Notes: generated by a model not told the origin, from the sequence alone. Numbered from the stretch's first letter, positions 53,448 to 64,000 are shown. The stretch is DNA of 64,000 nt from Asparagopsis taxiformis (GCA_030407315.1 JALQPE010000232.1:62001-126000); one strand, 5' to 3'. Program-made: numbers and translations.

Positions 53448-55227
53448 TGTGGAGGGACGCACCGCAGTCGTGCAGTTACCGCACGGAAGGAAGATCTTCC
53501 GCTCTACAGTCGTGAAGAGCGCCGGAAGCAGTCCTCCGAAAGAAATTTGGTGTGAGGGGAGAGACGAATGCGGAGATGATGGACAGAAAACTCGTTCCAC
53601 TTCTGAACAATCCACAATAGATACTGGGCTGGCTAATTCCATATTGAAAATTACTCCAAAACATTTAATCAATGGGATATTCGAAACGCCAGACCATATT
53701 TTCAGTACCGACGACGCCGACGGACACACATTTAGCCACAGCCGCCAACAAGAACTAAATGGACTACGAGAGAGAGGTACCTTCGACATCGTAGACAGCT
53801 GCAGTATCCCTAAGGGCATACGTATCTATGGTTCAAGATGGATTGATACACTCAAGAATGTGAATGGAACAACTGTGCACAAGTCGCGACTCGTCGCTCA
53901 GAACTACCGCGACAAAGGCGCTGCGACAATCGCTACTAAATCACCAACTGTGAGTCGTATGGGACAGCGAGTTGCCGTCTGCACCGCCGTACTTTTTCCC
54001 GATCATCGCTGCTATGTCCGAGATGTATCCCAAGCGTACATCCAGAGCACATCCCCCCTCGAGCGATCCGTGTATCTTCGCGCCCCACCCGAAATGGAAC
54101 TACAAGATGATCAAGTACTGCTCGTCAAGAAGCCGCTTTATGGCATCCCCGAAAGTGGATTACATTGGTTCATGACATATCACTCTCATCACCTTGAAAA
54201 CTTAGGTATGGAAGCCGCGAGGAGCGATATATGCCTTCTATACAAATTTCATAGCAACTCTCTACATGGTATGACTGTTCTACAGGTTGATGACTCATTT
54301 GGCCATGGGGACGAAAACTTTCTCAAGGAAGAAGAAGCGTTATCATCCCGTTTCAAGGGCAAGCCGCGTCAGATAATAAGCAAGGGCGAATCAGCAGACT
54401 TCAATGGATCTAATATTTCCATTACCAGCAATGGCATACACATGATCTCACAGAGTGACAAGCTCCGTGTTTTGTCTATCCCACAGTGTACTGACGATCT
54501 CGTAAGTACAAGAGCCAAGATACAGTACATCGGTTCATGTACCCGTCCAGACCTCTGTGCACCTGTGCAACTATTGGCATCCTCCGTTAACTGCCCGTCC
54601 AAAGCGACATACAAGAAGATGGAAGACATTGTCAAATGGTGTCACGACACATGCGACATTGGTTTGCGATATGTCCCACTGGACAGTAGTGAACTGAGAC
54701 TCGTGCTCTTTACTGACTCTTCGTTTGCTAACACAGACACTCTGAAATCCCAGATGGGCTTTGTACTTGCCATTGTAGACCATCTGAACAATGCCAACAT
54801 TTTACACTACGGTAGTAAGACATGCAAACGCGTTGCACGATCCGTAATGGCTGCCGAGCTCCATGCACTAGTATATGGTTTTGATCAAGCCTACGTTGTA
54901 CGCGATATACTAAGCGCAGTACTAGGGAAAAAGATACACATCGATGGATACATCGATTCTCGTACAGTGTTTAATGTTGTTGCAAAGCATAGTGCAACAA
55001 TGGAGAAGCGCCTCCAGATTGACGTTAACGCGCTGCGACAGAGTCACTTCTCAGGAGAGCTGCGATACCTTGCGTGGATACCCGGATCCCAAAACGTCGC
55101 AGACGGACTCACCAAGGGTCTAGTTAACTCCGATCATGCTCTGTGGAAAATGATGACCACTAACCGACTACAAGTCGATCCAGAAGGTTGGGTTAAGAGC
55201 TCTACTTCTCAAAAAGAAAACCCTTGA
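53440..55227 (+). CDS. Copia reverse transcriptase and RNase H
   Basis: 595 codons open. RT motifs are SRWIDTLK, VSQAYIQS, KPLYGIPESG and LQVDDS (VDD at 54286-54294; copia elements more often have YVDD). RNase H motifs follow: FTDSSFANTD, then AAELHAL, then IDSRTV and a final GLTKGL. The stop TGA at 55225-55227 lies one base before the 3' LTR. The start codon is uncertain because this part would normally be made as a fusion with integrase. Confidence 0.85.
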   Translation: MFSVEGRTAVVQLPHGRKIFRSTVVKSAGSSPPKEIWCEGRDECGDDGQKTRSTSEQSTIDTGLANSILKITPKHLINGIFETPDHIFSTDDADGHTFSHSRQQELNGLRERGTFDIVDSCSIPKGIRIYGSRWIDTLKNVNGTTVHKSRLVAQNYRDKGAATIATKSPTVSRMGQRVAVCTAVLFPDHRCYVRDVSQAYIQSTSPLERSVYLRAPPEMELQDDQVLLVKKPLYGIPESGLHWFMTYHSHHLENLGMEAARSDICLLYKFHSNSLHGMTVLQVDDSFGHGDENFLKEEEALSSRFKGKPRQIISKGESADFNGSNISITSNGIHMISQSDKLRVLSIPQCTDDLVSTRAKIQYIGSCTRPDLCAPVQLLASSVNCPSKATYKKMEDIVKWCHDTCDIGLRYVPLDSSELRLVLFTDSSFANTDTLKSQMGFVLAIVDHLNNANILHYGSKTCKRVARSVMAAELHALVYGFDQAYVVRDILSAVLGKKIHIDGYIDSRTVFNVVAKHSATMEKRLQIDVNALRQSHFSGELRYLAWIPGSQNVADGLTKGLVNSDHALWKMMTTNRLQVDPEGWVKSSTSQKENP

Positions 55228-55228
55228 G

Positions 55229-55817
55229 TGTGGATTATGCTCGAGTACAGTATACAGTGAAGCTTTATACAATTATGCAGCATATGACTTACGTCATAAT
55301 AGGTAGTATATGGTCTGCGTACAGAGTACAACTGTACGCCCTGCGATAACTAATCAAACTGATTAGCTGTACATTCACTACCGGCGGCCGCCCCCGCTTC
55401 TATGTTACTAATAAAGCTATCTGTTCGCGTTGCGTCTCTGAGACGAGGCAACAACGATTAAGGAATTACCAACCAAGACCCAAGTTCAACAACCATTCTA
55501 GCATTTACTTGTTAGTCCAGCATTTGCTGATGTCCGGAGACGGAAGTAATCGCTGATTACTAGCTCGAGACCTTCGTGCGTTAAGACACACACAGCGTAT
55601 TATCATACGCATACGGATGCATCAACGTTTTGAAGGAGAAGAGAACAAGTCTGACCAACACCGCGCCAGCCAGACCTTTGGACCGCAACGTGTTGCTCAC
55701 ACTAATATTGCTACAGGACGACCACTCCACGGCGTTTACTCGTCGAGATTGTAACGGAGAGCAATAATTGTACACCTGTGCTAAGGTTGTACTCAGACTT
55801 TGTGTGATTTTTCGACA
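55229..55817 (+). repeat. 3' LTR of copia element
   Basis: 589 bp, preceded by an AAAAAGAAAACCC purine-rich tract and followed by the target duplication GTCGC. Confidence 0.93.
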
Positions 55818-55875
55818 GTCGCCCGTCCGCAAATTGGCGCCAGTTTCACCCGCCCAATTCAAACGCGACGGCCCG

Positions 55876-56133
55876 CTAAGAGCGGACCTCCGTACCAACC
55901 CCATATCGGTCCACAGAGGCACGACAGATATTCACTCTTACCACATCCCACTCCGCACTGACATCTCGAGCCGCGGCAGTGCGCATCGCTGCAACAAACA
56001 TTTCACTCTGCGACATATCTCTTCCGCCTGTCTCTTTGACAGTACGCACCGCTGACACAACTGCAAGCAAACATTGTTGCTCCTCGCACCACCTCTCTCG
56101 CGCCTGCCCTTTTGCTTCAATAGTTTTGCACAT
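55876..56133 (-). CDS. Hypothetical Ala-rich small frame
   Basis: 85 codons, alanine/glutamate/arginine rich, starting from a GTG, with no recognised family. It lies between the copia target site and the plus-strand MULE head, and could be a host exon or leader sequence of the MULE read backwards. Weak support. Confidence 0.2.
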   Translation of the reverse strand: MCKTIEAKGQARERWCEEQQCLLAVVSAVRTVKETGGRDMSQSEMFVAAMRTAAARDVSAEWDVVRVNICRASVDRYGVGTEVRS

Positions 56134-56385
56134 CTTCCAAGAAGACAGTGATCAAACTGTAGCGTGCTTCTTCTTCATTCACGAGCGATTTGTTTCTATC
56201 CCCATTTTCAGGAAGCGAAACACGAAAGTTTCCGTAGCTGACCCTTCTCACATCCTGCATCGCACCTGAGAATTGAAAATAGCCGCCGTTGCTTTTGATG
56301 TGCATCAATCATCTGTTTTGGAAACAAAAACAGTGTATAACATTTCTTCGGCAAAGAAGATACACACGCCCAGTATTTCAAAAGA

Positions 56386-57363
56386 ATGGAAAAAGGCAGT
56401 TTCAAGGTAAAGAAGTTCTTTCACGTTCTGTCCAGGCTTAAAAACATGAGTAAATCTGAGAGTAAGAAAATGAAGGAATATATGGAAGCTTTGGATCTAG
56501 TTTTTCAGGCTTCCGATGCTGCTCGGCCATGGTTTGAGCACTCAATTCCCAAGACGATGCTTGAAGACCATCTACTTCTAGCCGGTCTTGCCGAGTATGA
56601 ATTCAAAGAAAACACAATTGTTTTCGGAAGCAATACTGCGCAGTTCTTCGTGAGGGGCGCTTCCAAATATGTATCAGCAGATGTAGAATTTGATGAAACC
56701 GATGAACTATATTGCAATATCCGAGAAAGCATGGTTGATGCTTGGGTAAATAGAAATGCCGCATTTTCTTTTGCAATTCCTGTGAACATCGACCAAAGAC
56801 ATTGGGGTGCGGTTTTCGGTATTCAGAGCGAAGATGATTTGGAGTTCGGAACATTGTATTGGGGGGACAGTTTGCGTTATGCAGAGCCTCTGCATACTTT
56901 AGATTTCGTAGAGAGCTTCCTCAACGAACTACCTGGAGAAGTGTACTGGGAGAAAAGCAAAGAGAACTACATTTTGGATGTGCTGTCATATGAACGGCAA
57001 TCAGACACGTACAGCTGCGGATTTTATGTTCTATCTGCAGTCTCATCTCTCTCGAAGTCACACAGACGGATGCCCAAAGATAATTTCAGCTCGGGATACA
57101 GTGCAGAACTCACAGAAAAAATTCGGGACTGCTGCACCGTTCGTTATGTTGAGGCCTTATTTGAAGCAGAACAGAAGGGATGGACCAATTCAAACGAGTT
57201 GGTAGCAGATGTAGACGTATATCGCCACCTTTGTTCATTGCTCCCCGGAAATCAAGTTACAAAGGTATATCATGGTGATTCATTCTGGAAAATACGTATT
57301 ACACACATATGGACAATCTTTTCTTTGATATGTCTCGGGTCAAGACTACAAGTCTACGTCTAG
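56386..57363 (+). pseudogene. Ulp1 head of a MULE, plus-strand truncated copy
   Basis: 325 codons, an intact Ulp1-like catalytic domain with QRHWG (His), YWGDS (Asp) and QSDTYSCG (Gln six before Cys). It corresponds to the N-terminal domain of MULE copy A with moderate divergence. Homology to the minus-strand MULE B ends abruptly at 57281, and the last 27 codons are read from unrelated sequence before TAG 57361-57363. The protease could still fold, so a stand-alone Ulp1 product is conceivable, but the simplest reading is a rearranged MULE fragment. Confidence 0.65.
56848..57281. repeat. 434-bp inverted repeat, left arm
   Basis: Matches the reverse complement of 61277-61710 over 434 bp with no gap; no difference was noticed, and two overlapping frames translate identically. 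This arm continues further left (to 56386 and beyond), so it also shows the site as it was before the copia insertion at 61711. Confidence 0.85.
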
Positions 57364-57793
57364 AGGAAATGAATTGGTTTGAATATCTACTCTCGTAAAT
57401 GGTTCAGTGCTGTCTTCAAACTGATGAACAGACTTTGTTTTAAGTTTATCGTTGCATGATTTCAGAGACATGTGAAATTTATCTGTGAACGCTGAATAGT
57501 ATTTCGAGGAGATATTTTCGAAGGGGAACATCTACTCAATGGTTTACGGGATACTAATCATTCGTAGACAGAACGTTGATTGCGCGATTGAGCGCTTCAG
57601 AAGCTTCTAGACGGTTTCGTCCAACATCTCGGTTCTGCGATGAACTACGATTGTTACGACGTCCGCTGCGCTCATGGAATGCTCTCTTACGCTTATAAGA
57701 ACCTCTGTTATTGCGTCTAACGGCAGGGTTCCGTATTGGAAAAGCTCCTGTAGTACCGTTTTCGCTGCTGCGAAGAGTATGAAGAGCCGTATC

Positions 57794-59390
57794 TCATGCA
57801 CCAATGACCAAAGGCCTTTCCAGCGATATTGCCCTACCGGGAATTTCTCCTTGGGAAATTTGTGACTGAGCGTATACCAACAATGTGCGGTAGGCATCAA
57901 TCACATCCACTCCGAGACCTTCTGCCTGTCGGAATGTTTGGTCGAAAATGGCTTTCAAATTTCCATATTTGGTGTCATAGTCCACTACCCGACGATGAGA
58001 ATCGTTTTGAACAGTTGTAATTCCTTGCCCAAATGGATTGATGGAGTCAGTCACATCATTAACCGTTTTAGTAAACCGCAGTTTCACAACCTGTTCCCTC
58101 CATTCAAGACGGTCACGCTTCCAGTACGAGTGGAAGAATATTTTAAGGTCCAGTAGATCTTCTGTGCCGAGAAATGACGTTACCGATGGGTTTGTTTTGA
58201 CGAAATCGGAGTACGTCAATGTCAATTTTGTTAGGTGACTACAAGGAAGTCCAGCTGAACGCTGGAAAAGGCAAGAGCATGCAGCGCGCAGTACACCTGA
58301 GTGGTACCGAATTAAGACTTCCGCTTTGCTGCCTTCATCACACTCCATTTTCAGCTTGACATGTTTGAAGTACGCCACGCTGTTTTGGAGTAATCCTTCA
58401 TCGCTGGAACTTCGAGCGAGCGGGTGGACAAGAGAGAAACATGAAATGTGCGAGTATGTTGAATTCTTGTAGCTTTTGTGGAAGAAAAGAGATACTCCAT
58501 GGTTCGTAAACTCCTGCATAAATCGGTCCAAACTGCCATGTGAGTTGAAGTAGTTCATGGCTCCTACCTCTGCCCTGAGCGTGCGCGCAACCTTGTTGAT
58601 GTCCCTAATCCTTTTATATTCTTTTCGATCCGTATACTTATTCATTTCTATGGGAACCTGGCCAAGTGGAACTCTCCGCTCCATGATAGTATTCCGGTAA
58701 ATTGAGTTGAACGACTCAGTATAACCAGTTCCCTGGAACATAAATCGAAGCCCGCAAACGGATCGATTGAAGCAATGGACGACCATCGTTTTCAACTTGT
58801 AATATAATGATATGTACCATCTTGGATAATCCTGAATAGACAAACCTCCGAAATATATCTTCTCAAAAGCATCCCTCCGCTTCAAGAATACTGTCTCAGT
58901 ATAGCTCACACGCAAACTATGAAGATCAGATATCATGTACTGATGTAACGTCGAGTCATTTTCAAAAGAGCGTGCTTTCCGTCTTGGCAGCATAACATCC
59001 CCTGACAATATACGATTAGACAGCTGTTGGCTACGGTTCTTGATGAGAAACGAAACAACGTTCTTGAGTTAGTTGGCATTCAAATGCCAGTCATCAAGTA
59101 AATGGTATGATTCCGGCCATACTTTTCGAGCTGCGCTAATACCAGCGGCATCTTGGTCAAGAGCCACTACGTTCGGTGGTGCTGGAGCTATTTTGTTAAA
59201 TTCTTCCATTGCCCAACAAATGCTTTCCTCCGTTTGGTCTCCAAGAACACCCATCATGAATATGCACACTTTCCCCTCATTTGTTCTTCCTGCAAATCCG
59301 ATTAGCGGCAATCCGTACACGTTGGAAACAGATTTTCAATCTATAGAAATACCTGGTAGTATCCCATTCATTTCATACATGTCACGCCAT
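57794..59390 (-). pseudogene. MULE B transposase core and SWIM finger
   Basis: The core opens with GISID at about 59352-59339, but the codon after the catalytic Asp is TGA (59338-59336) where copy A has GGG. ALDQDAAG carries the second Asp (about 59165). A TAA at 59071-59069 interrupts after DWHLNAN. From 59008 the frame is open, with the Glu in GTGYTESFNSIY and the SWIM finger CSCLFQRSAGLPCSHL at about 58290-58240. Copy A gives the same order. Two stops make it inactive as written. Confidence 0.78.
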
Positions 59391-59733
59391 TGTGGCAGTG
59401 CCCATACAATGCTGTGGAGGTATCGTTCTGAGGTTACACGAATGGAGTAGTGCGTTCTCTGGTTCGCATGTTGAAGCTGCACTAGATTGCATAAAATGTT
59501 TGTGCTGTCTTCTTCAAACGGGAATTTTCTTCAAATAGTCCGGGTGAGAAAATTACGGATTCTGGTATGGTCAACAGCAATGTTATACTTGTCTTCGAGA
59601 TACCTCGTTATGTCTCGGCAACGAATATGAGAGTTTTCCCTCATCAACAGCGCTGTTTCTAGAGCAGCAGGAGGAACAGACCTTCTCGTAATTTCGGCAG
59701 AAGGGTTGTGGTTGTGCAGGAACTCAATGAAAT

Positions 59734-61704
59734 TTAAGACATGAACAACACGTTTCGTTGCACCTTTTTCCGAGTTTTCAATTCAATTCCATCTTGTCTA
59801 CCTGTGGATAAATTCGTTTCCACTTTGACTGGTTGAGGATTATGGGTCTCATTTTGATCCGCATTTATGTCAGTAGATGTGTACCCAAACAGGCCGAACT
59901 TCCGTACTTCAGTATCAACAGTGCGGTGAACAGTAGAGCTCTTTTCCCGCTCGAGCTTAGCAAGATGGTTGACATACGTATCGGTAGAGAAGGGATCGTA
60001 AGGTTCAACTCGAGGAAGTTTTCGTGCGCTGCCATGAGAATTATGAGAGGCCCCCAACGATTCTACTTTTCTCCTTTGGGAAGTGACACCTTTGTCGGAG
60101 AAGTGATCTTTCTGGGTAGAGGAGTACTGTTCATGACAGTTAAGTCGAACGGATGTTTGTCGTTCTAGGCGGACAGAACTCAAACCCCGAATCTGAAGCT
60201 GATGTTCTAGATTTTCCAGAGTTCGACGAAGCGAATCTTGGCGCTGCGAAGGTGGGGGTGCTACACTTGTATCGTGTGTGTGGTTCAGAACAGGTTTCTT
60301 GAGGTACCATTGGTTACAGTTCCTCTTCTTCCAAGCGTATAATTCCACAGGGCACCGGCTTGAACGACGATTTTCAATACATCTGAAACGTACAAGAGCG
60401 ACAAACGCCGAGTCCTTTCGTTTCAATATCCGAGTGGTGGCAGCACCATAACGTATGCCGTTCCGAATGCATTTATCCAAGTAGCTTTGGAGATCCCCAT
60501 CAATAGTCATATATCCATTTGTTTGATCCTGCGGGGTATCATCCACGGGAACCATGCCCGTGACAATAGTTGGATCGGTACAAGAGGGATTTTTGTCATC
60601 TGTTCGATTTGCTCCCTCACTGTTTGCAGTCTCAACCTGTTCTGGTAAGATGTTATCTGGTGATTTCCCGGGAGGATCCTTATTTTCATTTGCTGCTGGC
60701 TCACACTCCGCTATATATTGGAGGGAGGGAGCATTTCCAGTATCTTGATATAATTCTTTGGTGTTCAAAGAGCTCTTCGTCGTACTTTGTTGCTCAGGAA
60801 GATTGGTAAAAGAGAAATTATCTTTCATGGCTGTGGAGACAGGTTCAGTCACCAACTTATTGTCTAAGCCTTTTTCTTGTTTTGGAAAACATCCAATACG
60901 CCAGTTATAAATTGTTTGATCTTGGTGTGGTGACCTTGTTGCTACCCCTCCATACCTCTGAACATCAGCAAAGCATGGACTGAGTGGGAAGATCTCATCA
61001 CAGTTCGATGAAAGCTCAACCTGATTCTGACCCGGTATATCTGTCACCTCAACCACTATTTTTTGTGGTCCGAACGTATTTTCCGATTCATCTTCTCCAC
61101 TATTCGTTTTAAACGGATCCGAAGCGCATTGGTCAGCTTCAATTTCTGATTGGCCGCATGTATCGTTTTGGAGGCTGATTAAATCTACCTGCAAATTATC
61201 TTCCAAACAATTATCGCTGATGGGTAAGTCGTCACATATTTCCTTTGTAGGGGTCGTGTCCAAATCTATGACGGTGGAATCACCATGATATACCTTTGTA
61301 ACTTGATTTCCGGGGAGCAATGAACAAAGGTGGCGATATACGTCTACATCTGCTACCAACTCGTTTGAATTGGTCCATCCCTTCTGTTCTGCTTCAAATA
61401 AGGCCTCAACATAACGAACGGTGCAGCAGTCCCGAATTTTTTCTGTGAGTTCTGCACTGTATCCCGAGCTGAAATTATCTTTGGGCATCCGTCTGTGTGA
61501 CTTCGAGAGAGATGAGACTGCAGATAGAACATAAAATCCGCAGCTGTACGTGTCTGATTGCCGTTCATATGACAGCACATCCAAAATGTAGTTCTCTTTG
61601 CTTTTCTCCCAGTACACTTCTCCAGGTAGTTCGTTGAGGAAGCTCTCTACGAAATCTAAAGTATGCAGAGGCTCTGCATAACGCAAACTGTCCCCCCAAT
61701 ACAA
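59734..61704 (-). pseudogene. MULE B, Ulp1 remainder and zinc region
   Basis: 656 codons open, starting inside the Ulp1 domain at YWGDS; the His-bearing N-terminal part lies beyond the copia insertion. QSDTYSCG supplies Gln and Cys. A long acidic, polar linker follows (about 61280-60560). A Cys/His DNA-binding region with CIENRRSSRC and NHTHD lies at about 60390-60270, matching the finger of copy A. The frame ends at about 59734, before the transposase core, through a shift. Confidence 0.75.
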
Positions 61705-61710
61705 TGTTCC
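61277..61710. repeat. 434-bp inverted repeat, right arm
   Basis: Reverse complement of 56848-57281. It ends exactly at the copia insertion point, with GTTCC (61706-61710) as the presumed target duplication; the other copy would be outside the window. Confidence 0.85.
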
Positions 61711-62198
61711 TGTTGATAAAGTTTGGTCGCTTACCGAGCGTTTACTGAATCTGCGAGCTCACTACATAATTTGTATTCTCGCCGAGGTGCGCCGGCGGTG
61801 CTAAGGACAGCCTGTTCAAGGCTGCTCCAGACAGACTGTCACTGACAGTCTGTCCTAGCAAGCACCCGCTGCCAATCTGGTACACGTGGGCTTCTCTATC
61901 ATATCATCCACACGTGTACACTTATCATAACATTTTCCCTCTGCCATGATGGCAACCCATCTTGGCATTTCTAATTACTAATTGAAACTATGACAAACAA
62001 ATTGAAACTTCAGAGGCCAGTTACTCCGTAATGGAGTGTCGTAGGAGCCCCGGAGAAGTTGCTACCCGACTAATTCGGGCACGCTGAATACGATGAGATA
62101 GGTTTCAGAGCGCTCAGACCACTCCTTCATAGAGAAATCGAGGGTCAAAGTTTTCTCACGGAATTAGGCCTACCAGGCCCATTCTCAGTGAGTCAACA
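61711..62198 (-). repeat. 3' LTR of the right-edge copia element
   Basis: 488 bp; on the coding strand it begins TGTTGACTCACTG and ends TTTATCAACA, giving TGTTGA/TCAACA inverted termini. A GAGGGGGAG polypurine tract precedes it, the classic copia arrangement. Confidence 0.8.
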
Positions 62199-64000
62199 CT
62201 CCCCCTCTTTGACCTGCTCGATGGATGAAATATCTGACACGCCGATCATTTCCCGGAGCTTGATAAATTGAACTCGTTGCAGAGGCTTGGTTAACAGATC
62301 TGCCGCCATATCTGATGTGGGACAGTAGTCAATGCCGAACAACGTCTTGAGTAAGCTGTCTCGGACGAAGTGGTACCGAATGTCGATGTGTTTGGTACGA
62401 GTTCCTGAGGCATCGTTCCTAGCCATCTTGATGGAACCTTGGTTGTCGACATTGATTAGGATCGGATCCGCCGAGCTGCTTCCACAGCCAAACCCAACAA
62501 TATTACTCAACCAAATAGCTTCCTTCACCGCAGCGCTGAGAGCCATATATTCAGCTTCGGAGGAGGATTGCGCTACACAACTCTGTTTGTGAGATTTCCA
62601 GCTCACCGCTGCTCCAGCCATCATGAACACGTATCCGCTGGTGGATTTCCGATTGATCGTACAACCACCCCAATCTGAGTCACTATATCCGACAGGTGAA
62701 AGAGGCTTCGATGCCCTGTACAGCACACCAAGGCTTCGAGTACCAGAAATGTATCTTAGAACACGCTTGACAGCAACCCAGAGAGATTTGGTTGGAGTCT
62801 CCACGAATTGGGCAAGTCTTCCAACAGCAAATGCGATGTCGGGGCGAGTTCCCACTGCGAGATACATCAAGCTTCCAATGGCTTTGCGGTATAATGTAGA
62901 GTCGATGGCCTCTGTTTCAGTATCACTGATGGAAATCTGAGCCTGCATAGGGGTTGCAGCAGGGCTTGAGTTCTCCATGCCGAATCGTTCCAATACCTTT
63001 TCAGCGTACCGAGTTTGATTCAAATGAAGTGGTCCTCTAGGTGAGTCCCTTACGATTTCCAGCCCGAGGCACACTCTAGCTTTCCCACAATCTTTCATTT
63101 CGAAGCGTCTACTGAACTCAGCCTTCAGCTCGTTCAACATGTCTCTGCTGCTTGAAGCGATAAGGAGGTCATCAACGTAGAGGGCAATGACTATCATCGA
63201 ATCTTTACGGTACCTCACGTAGAAACATGGGTCGTACGGAGAACTCTGGAATTCTAGTTCTGAAATGAGAAACTCGTCAATCTTTGCGTGCCATTGCCTC
63301 GGAGCCTGTTTTAGTCCATACAAAGCTTTCTGCAGTTTGCAAACATGATTAGGATACTTCGGGTCGACAAAGCCCTCCGGTTGTTCCATGTATATGTCTT
63401 GTTCGAGGTCTCCGTAGAGGAAAGCTGTCTTAACGTCCATTTGATCGCAATGGAGGTCGTGATGGACAGTGAGAGCGAAGAACATGCGAATAGTGCAGAA
63501 CTTGACAACCGGTGCATATGTTTCAGCATAGTCAACACCGTACTTCTGTTGGAATCCCCGAGTTACCAGGCGAGCTTTATGTTTGACCGAGTGCTCACCA
63601 GTTTCACTGACAACATCTTTGCGTTTGAACACCCATTTGGATGAAAGTAGGTTGACAGCTTCACTGCGAGGGACCAAAATCCAGGTGCGGTTTGTATAAA
63701 GGGAATTCATTTCAGACTGAATGGCACCGATCCAAAGTTCTTTCTCCTCCCCCTTGGTCACCTCAGTGAAGGTGAGGAGGTGTTCTGGAGTAGGATCGGG
63801 CGCGGTAGTGACGAGTGCAGTGGTTTTCCACCACTCACTCGGAGGTTTGCGGGTGCGAGACGATTTACGGGGAGCATTGAGTAACGAGGCATCTTGACTG
63901 TAGGATGGCGTTGGCGGAGGTGATTGAGGTGAAATATGGTCCGAATCTGAACCTGAATGGGAGGAAGAAGATTCATTTCTGGGAGTTCCTCCATAAGGTT
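62193..64000 (-). CDS. Ty1/copia Pol, RT and RNase H (partial, runs off the window)
   Basis: The frame is open from the right edge to TGA at 62195-62193, which overlaps the first bases of the LTR, as usual for copia. The N-terminal visible part is a Ser/Pro-rich linker (PPSEWWKTT). RT follows with KTAFLYGDLEQDIYM, GLKQAPRQWH and YVDDLLIAS. RNase H has SDSDWGGC, SSSEAEYMAL and TKHIDIRYHF. No stop or shift is seen in about 600 codons, so the element is probably recent. It is closer to the common plant-type copia lineages than the element at 49821. Integrase and gag lie outside the window. Confidence 0.92.
   Translation of the reverse strand, partial: PYGGTPRNESSSSHSGSDSDHISPQSPPPTPSYSQDASLLNAPRKSSRTRKPPSEWWKTTALVTTAPDPTPEHLLTFTEVTKGEEKELWIGAIQSEMNSLYTNRTWILVPRSEAVNLLSSKWVFKRKDVVSETGEHSVKHKARLVTRGFQQKYGVDYAETYAPVVKFCTIRMFFALTVHHDLHCDQMDVKTAFLYGDLEQDIYMEQPEGFVDPKYPNHVCKLQKALYGLKQAPRQWHAKIDEFLISELEFQSSPYDPCFYVRYRKDSMIVIALYVDDLLIASSSRDMLNELKAEFSRRFEMKDCGKARVCLGLEIVRDSPRGPLHLNQTRYAEKVLERFGMENSSPAATPMQAQISISDTETEAIDSTLYRKAIGSLMYLAVGTRPDIAFAVGRLAQFVETPTKSLWVAVKRVLRYISGTRSLGVLYRASKPLSPVGYSDSDWGGCTINRKSTSGYVFMMAGAAVSWKSHKQSCVAQSSSEAEYMALSAAVKEAIWLSNIVGFGCGSSSADPILINVDNQGSIKMARNDASGTRTKHIDIRYHFVRDSLLKTLFGIDYCPTSDMAADLLTKPLQRVQFIKLREMIGVSDISSIEQVKEGEC

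Larger units (their letters stand above)
49821..55817 (+). mobile_element. Young Ty1/copia retrotransposon with broken frames
   Basis: 5,997 bp with 589-bp LTRs (49821-50409 and 55229-55817) that differ at one base by eye, ends TG...CA, and a target duplication GTCGC (49816-49820 and 55818-55822). Internal order is gag, protease, integrase, RT, RNase H, the Ty1/copia order. Despite its youth the coding region has in-frame stops at 50625-50627 and 52638-52640 and a frame change near 53440. No TGG-type primer-binding site follows the 5' LTR (GTTATAACTGTCCC instead), so priming may use an internal tRNA part. Confidence 0.93.
57557..61710 (-). mobile_element. MULE copy B with Ulp1 domain, interrupted by copia
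   Basis: The same architecture as copy A in minus orientation: Ulp1 (61710 down), linker, Cys/His region, DDE, SWIM, basic tail. The Ulp1 N-terminus is cut at 61710/61711 by a copia element. Further lesions are a frame change between 59734 and 59340, TGA at 59338-59336 directly after the first catalytic Asp codon, TAA at 59071-59069, and a stop at 57794 after which the basic tail continues in another frame to about 57557. Confidence 0.8.

Overview
This is eukaryotic nuclear DNA. Genes carry short GT-AG introns (41-90 bp), most of the window is transposable elements, and there are spaced TATA and CCAAT boxes. The element mix (MULE transposons fused to a Ulp1 protease, piggyBac, two kinds of Ty1/copia, two kinds of Ty3/gypsy, many solo LTRs) and the short introns suggest a TE-rich alga. 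A florideophyte red alga of the Chondrus type is my best guess, but nothing in the sequence proves it.

Layout. 1-6422: a decayed MULE with an N-terminal Ulp1 SUMO-protease domain. 7566-8808: a 5'-truncated copy (A) of a receptor-like membrane-protein gene. 9256-10308 (minus): a 4CXXC_R1 (CDCA7-like) zinc-finger gene. 10.3-16.2 kb: mostly featureless. 16233-18244 (minus): receptor copy B. 18460-25488: a very young Ty3/gypsy element (232-bp LTRs that look identical, 5-bp target duplication GCATT) inserted just upstream of copy B. 26.2-37.2 kb: a nest of LTR-bounded elements, a decayed copia, a chromodomain Ty3/gypsy remnant, and a solo LTR that appears to split a host gene. 37348-40198: piggyBac. 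40949-42967 (minus): receptor copy C, the intact one. 43-49.4 kb: no recognisable gene except scraps. 49481-49607: a CCAAT/TATA promoter. 49821-55817: a young copia with broken frames. 56386-61710: inverted MULE copies. 61711-64000: an intact-looking copia that runs off the right edge and is inserted in the MULE.

The main discovery candidate lies inside the young gypsy element. Between pol and the 3' LTR, on the opposite strand and behind its own TATA box, is a ~487-codon gene (19025-20486, one frameshift). Its N-terminus copies the histone H3 tail: 19 of the first 26 residues match, K4, K9 and S10 are kept, and an RYRPG motif follows as in H3. K14, K18 and K27 are changed. Its C-terminal half has the Gln-Cys/His spacing of a papain-fold cysteine peptidase. 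This looks like a retrotransposon-encoded histone mimic, possibly an anti-silencing or chromatin-targeting factor. Other elements here carry a Ulp1 SUMO protease (MULEs) and a chromodomain (old gypsy), so transposon interplay with chromatin is a recurring theme.

The second notable item is a three-copy family with signal peptide, S1, M1, M3, S2 and M4 organisation resembling ionotropic glutamate receptors. Its gene contains a 16-nt micro-exon.
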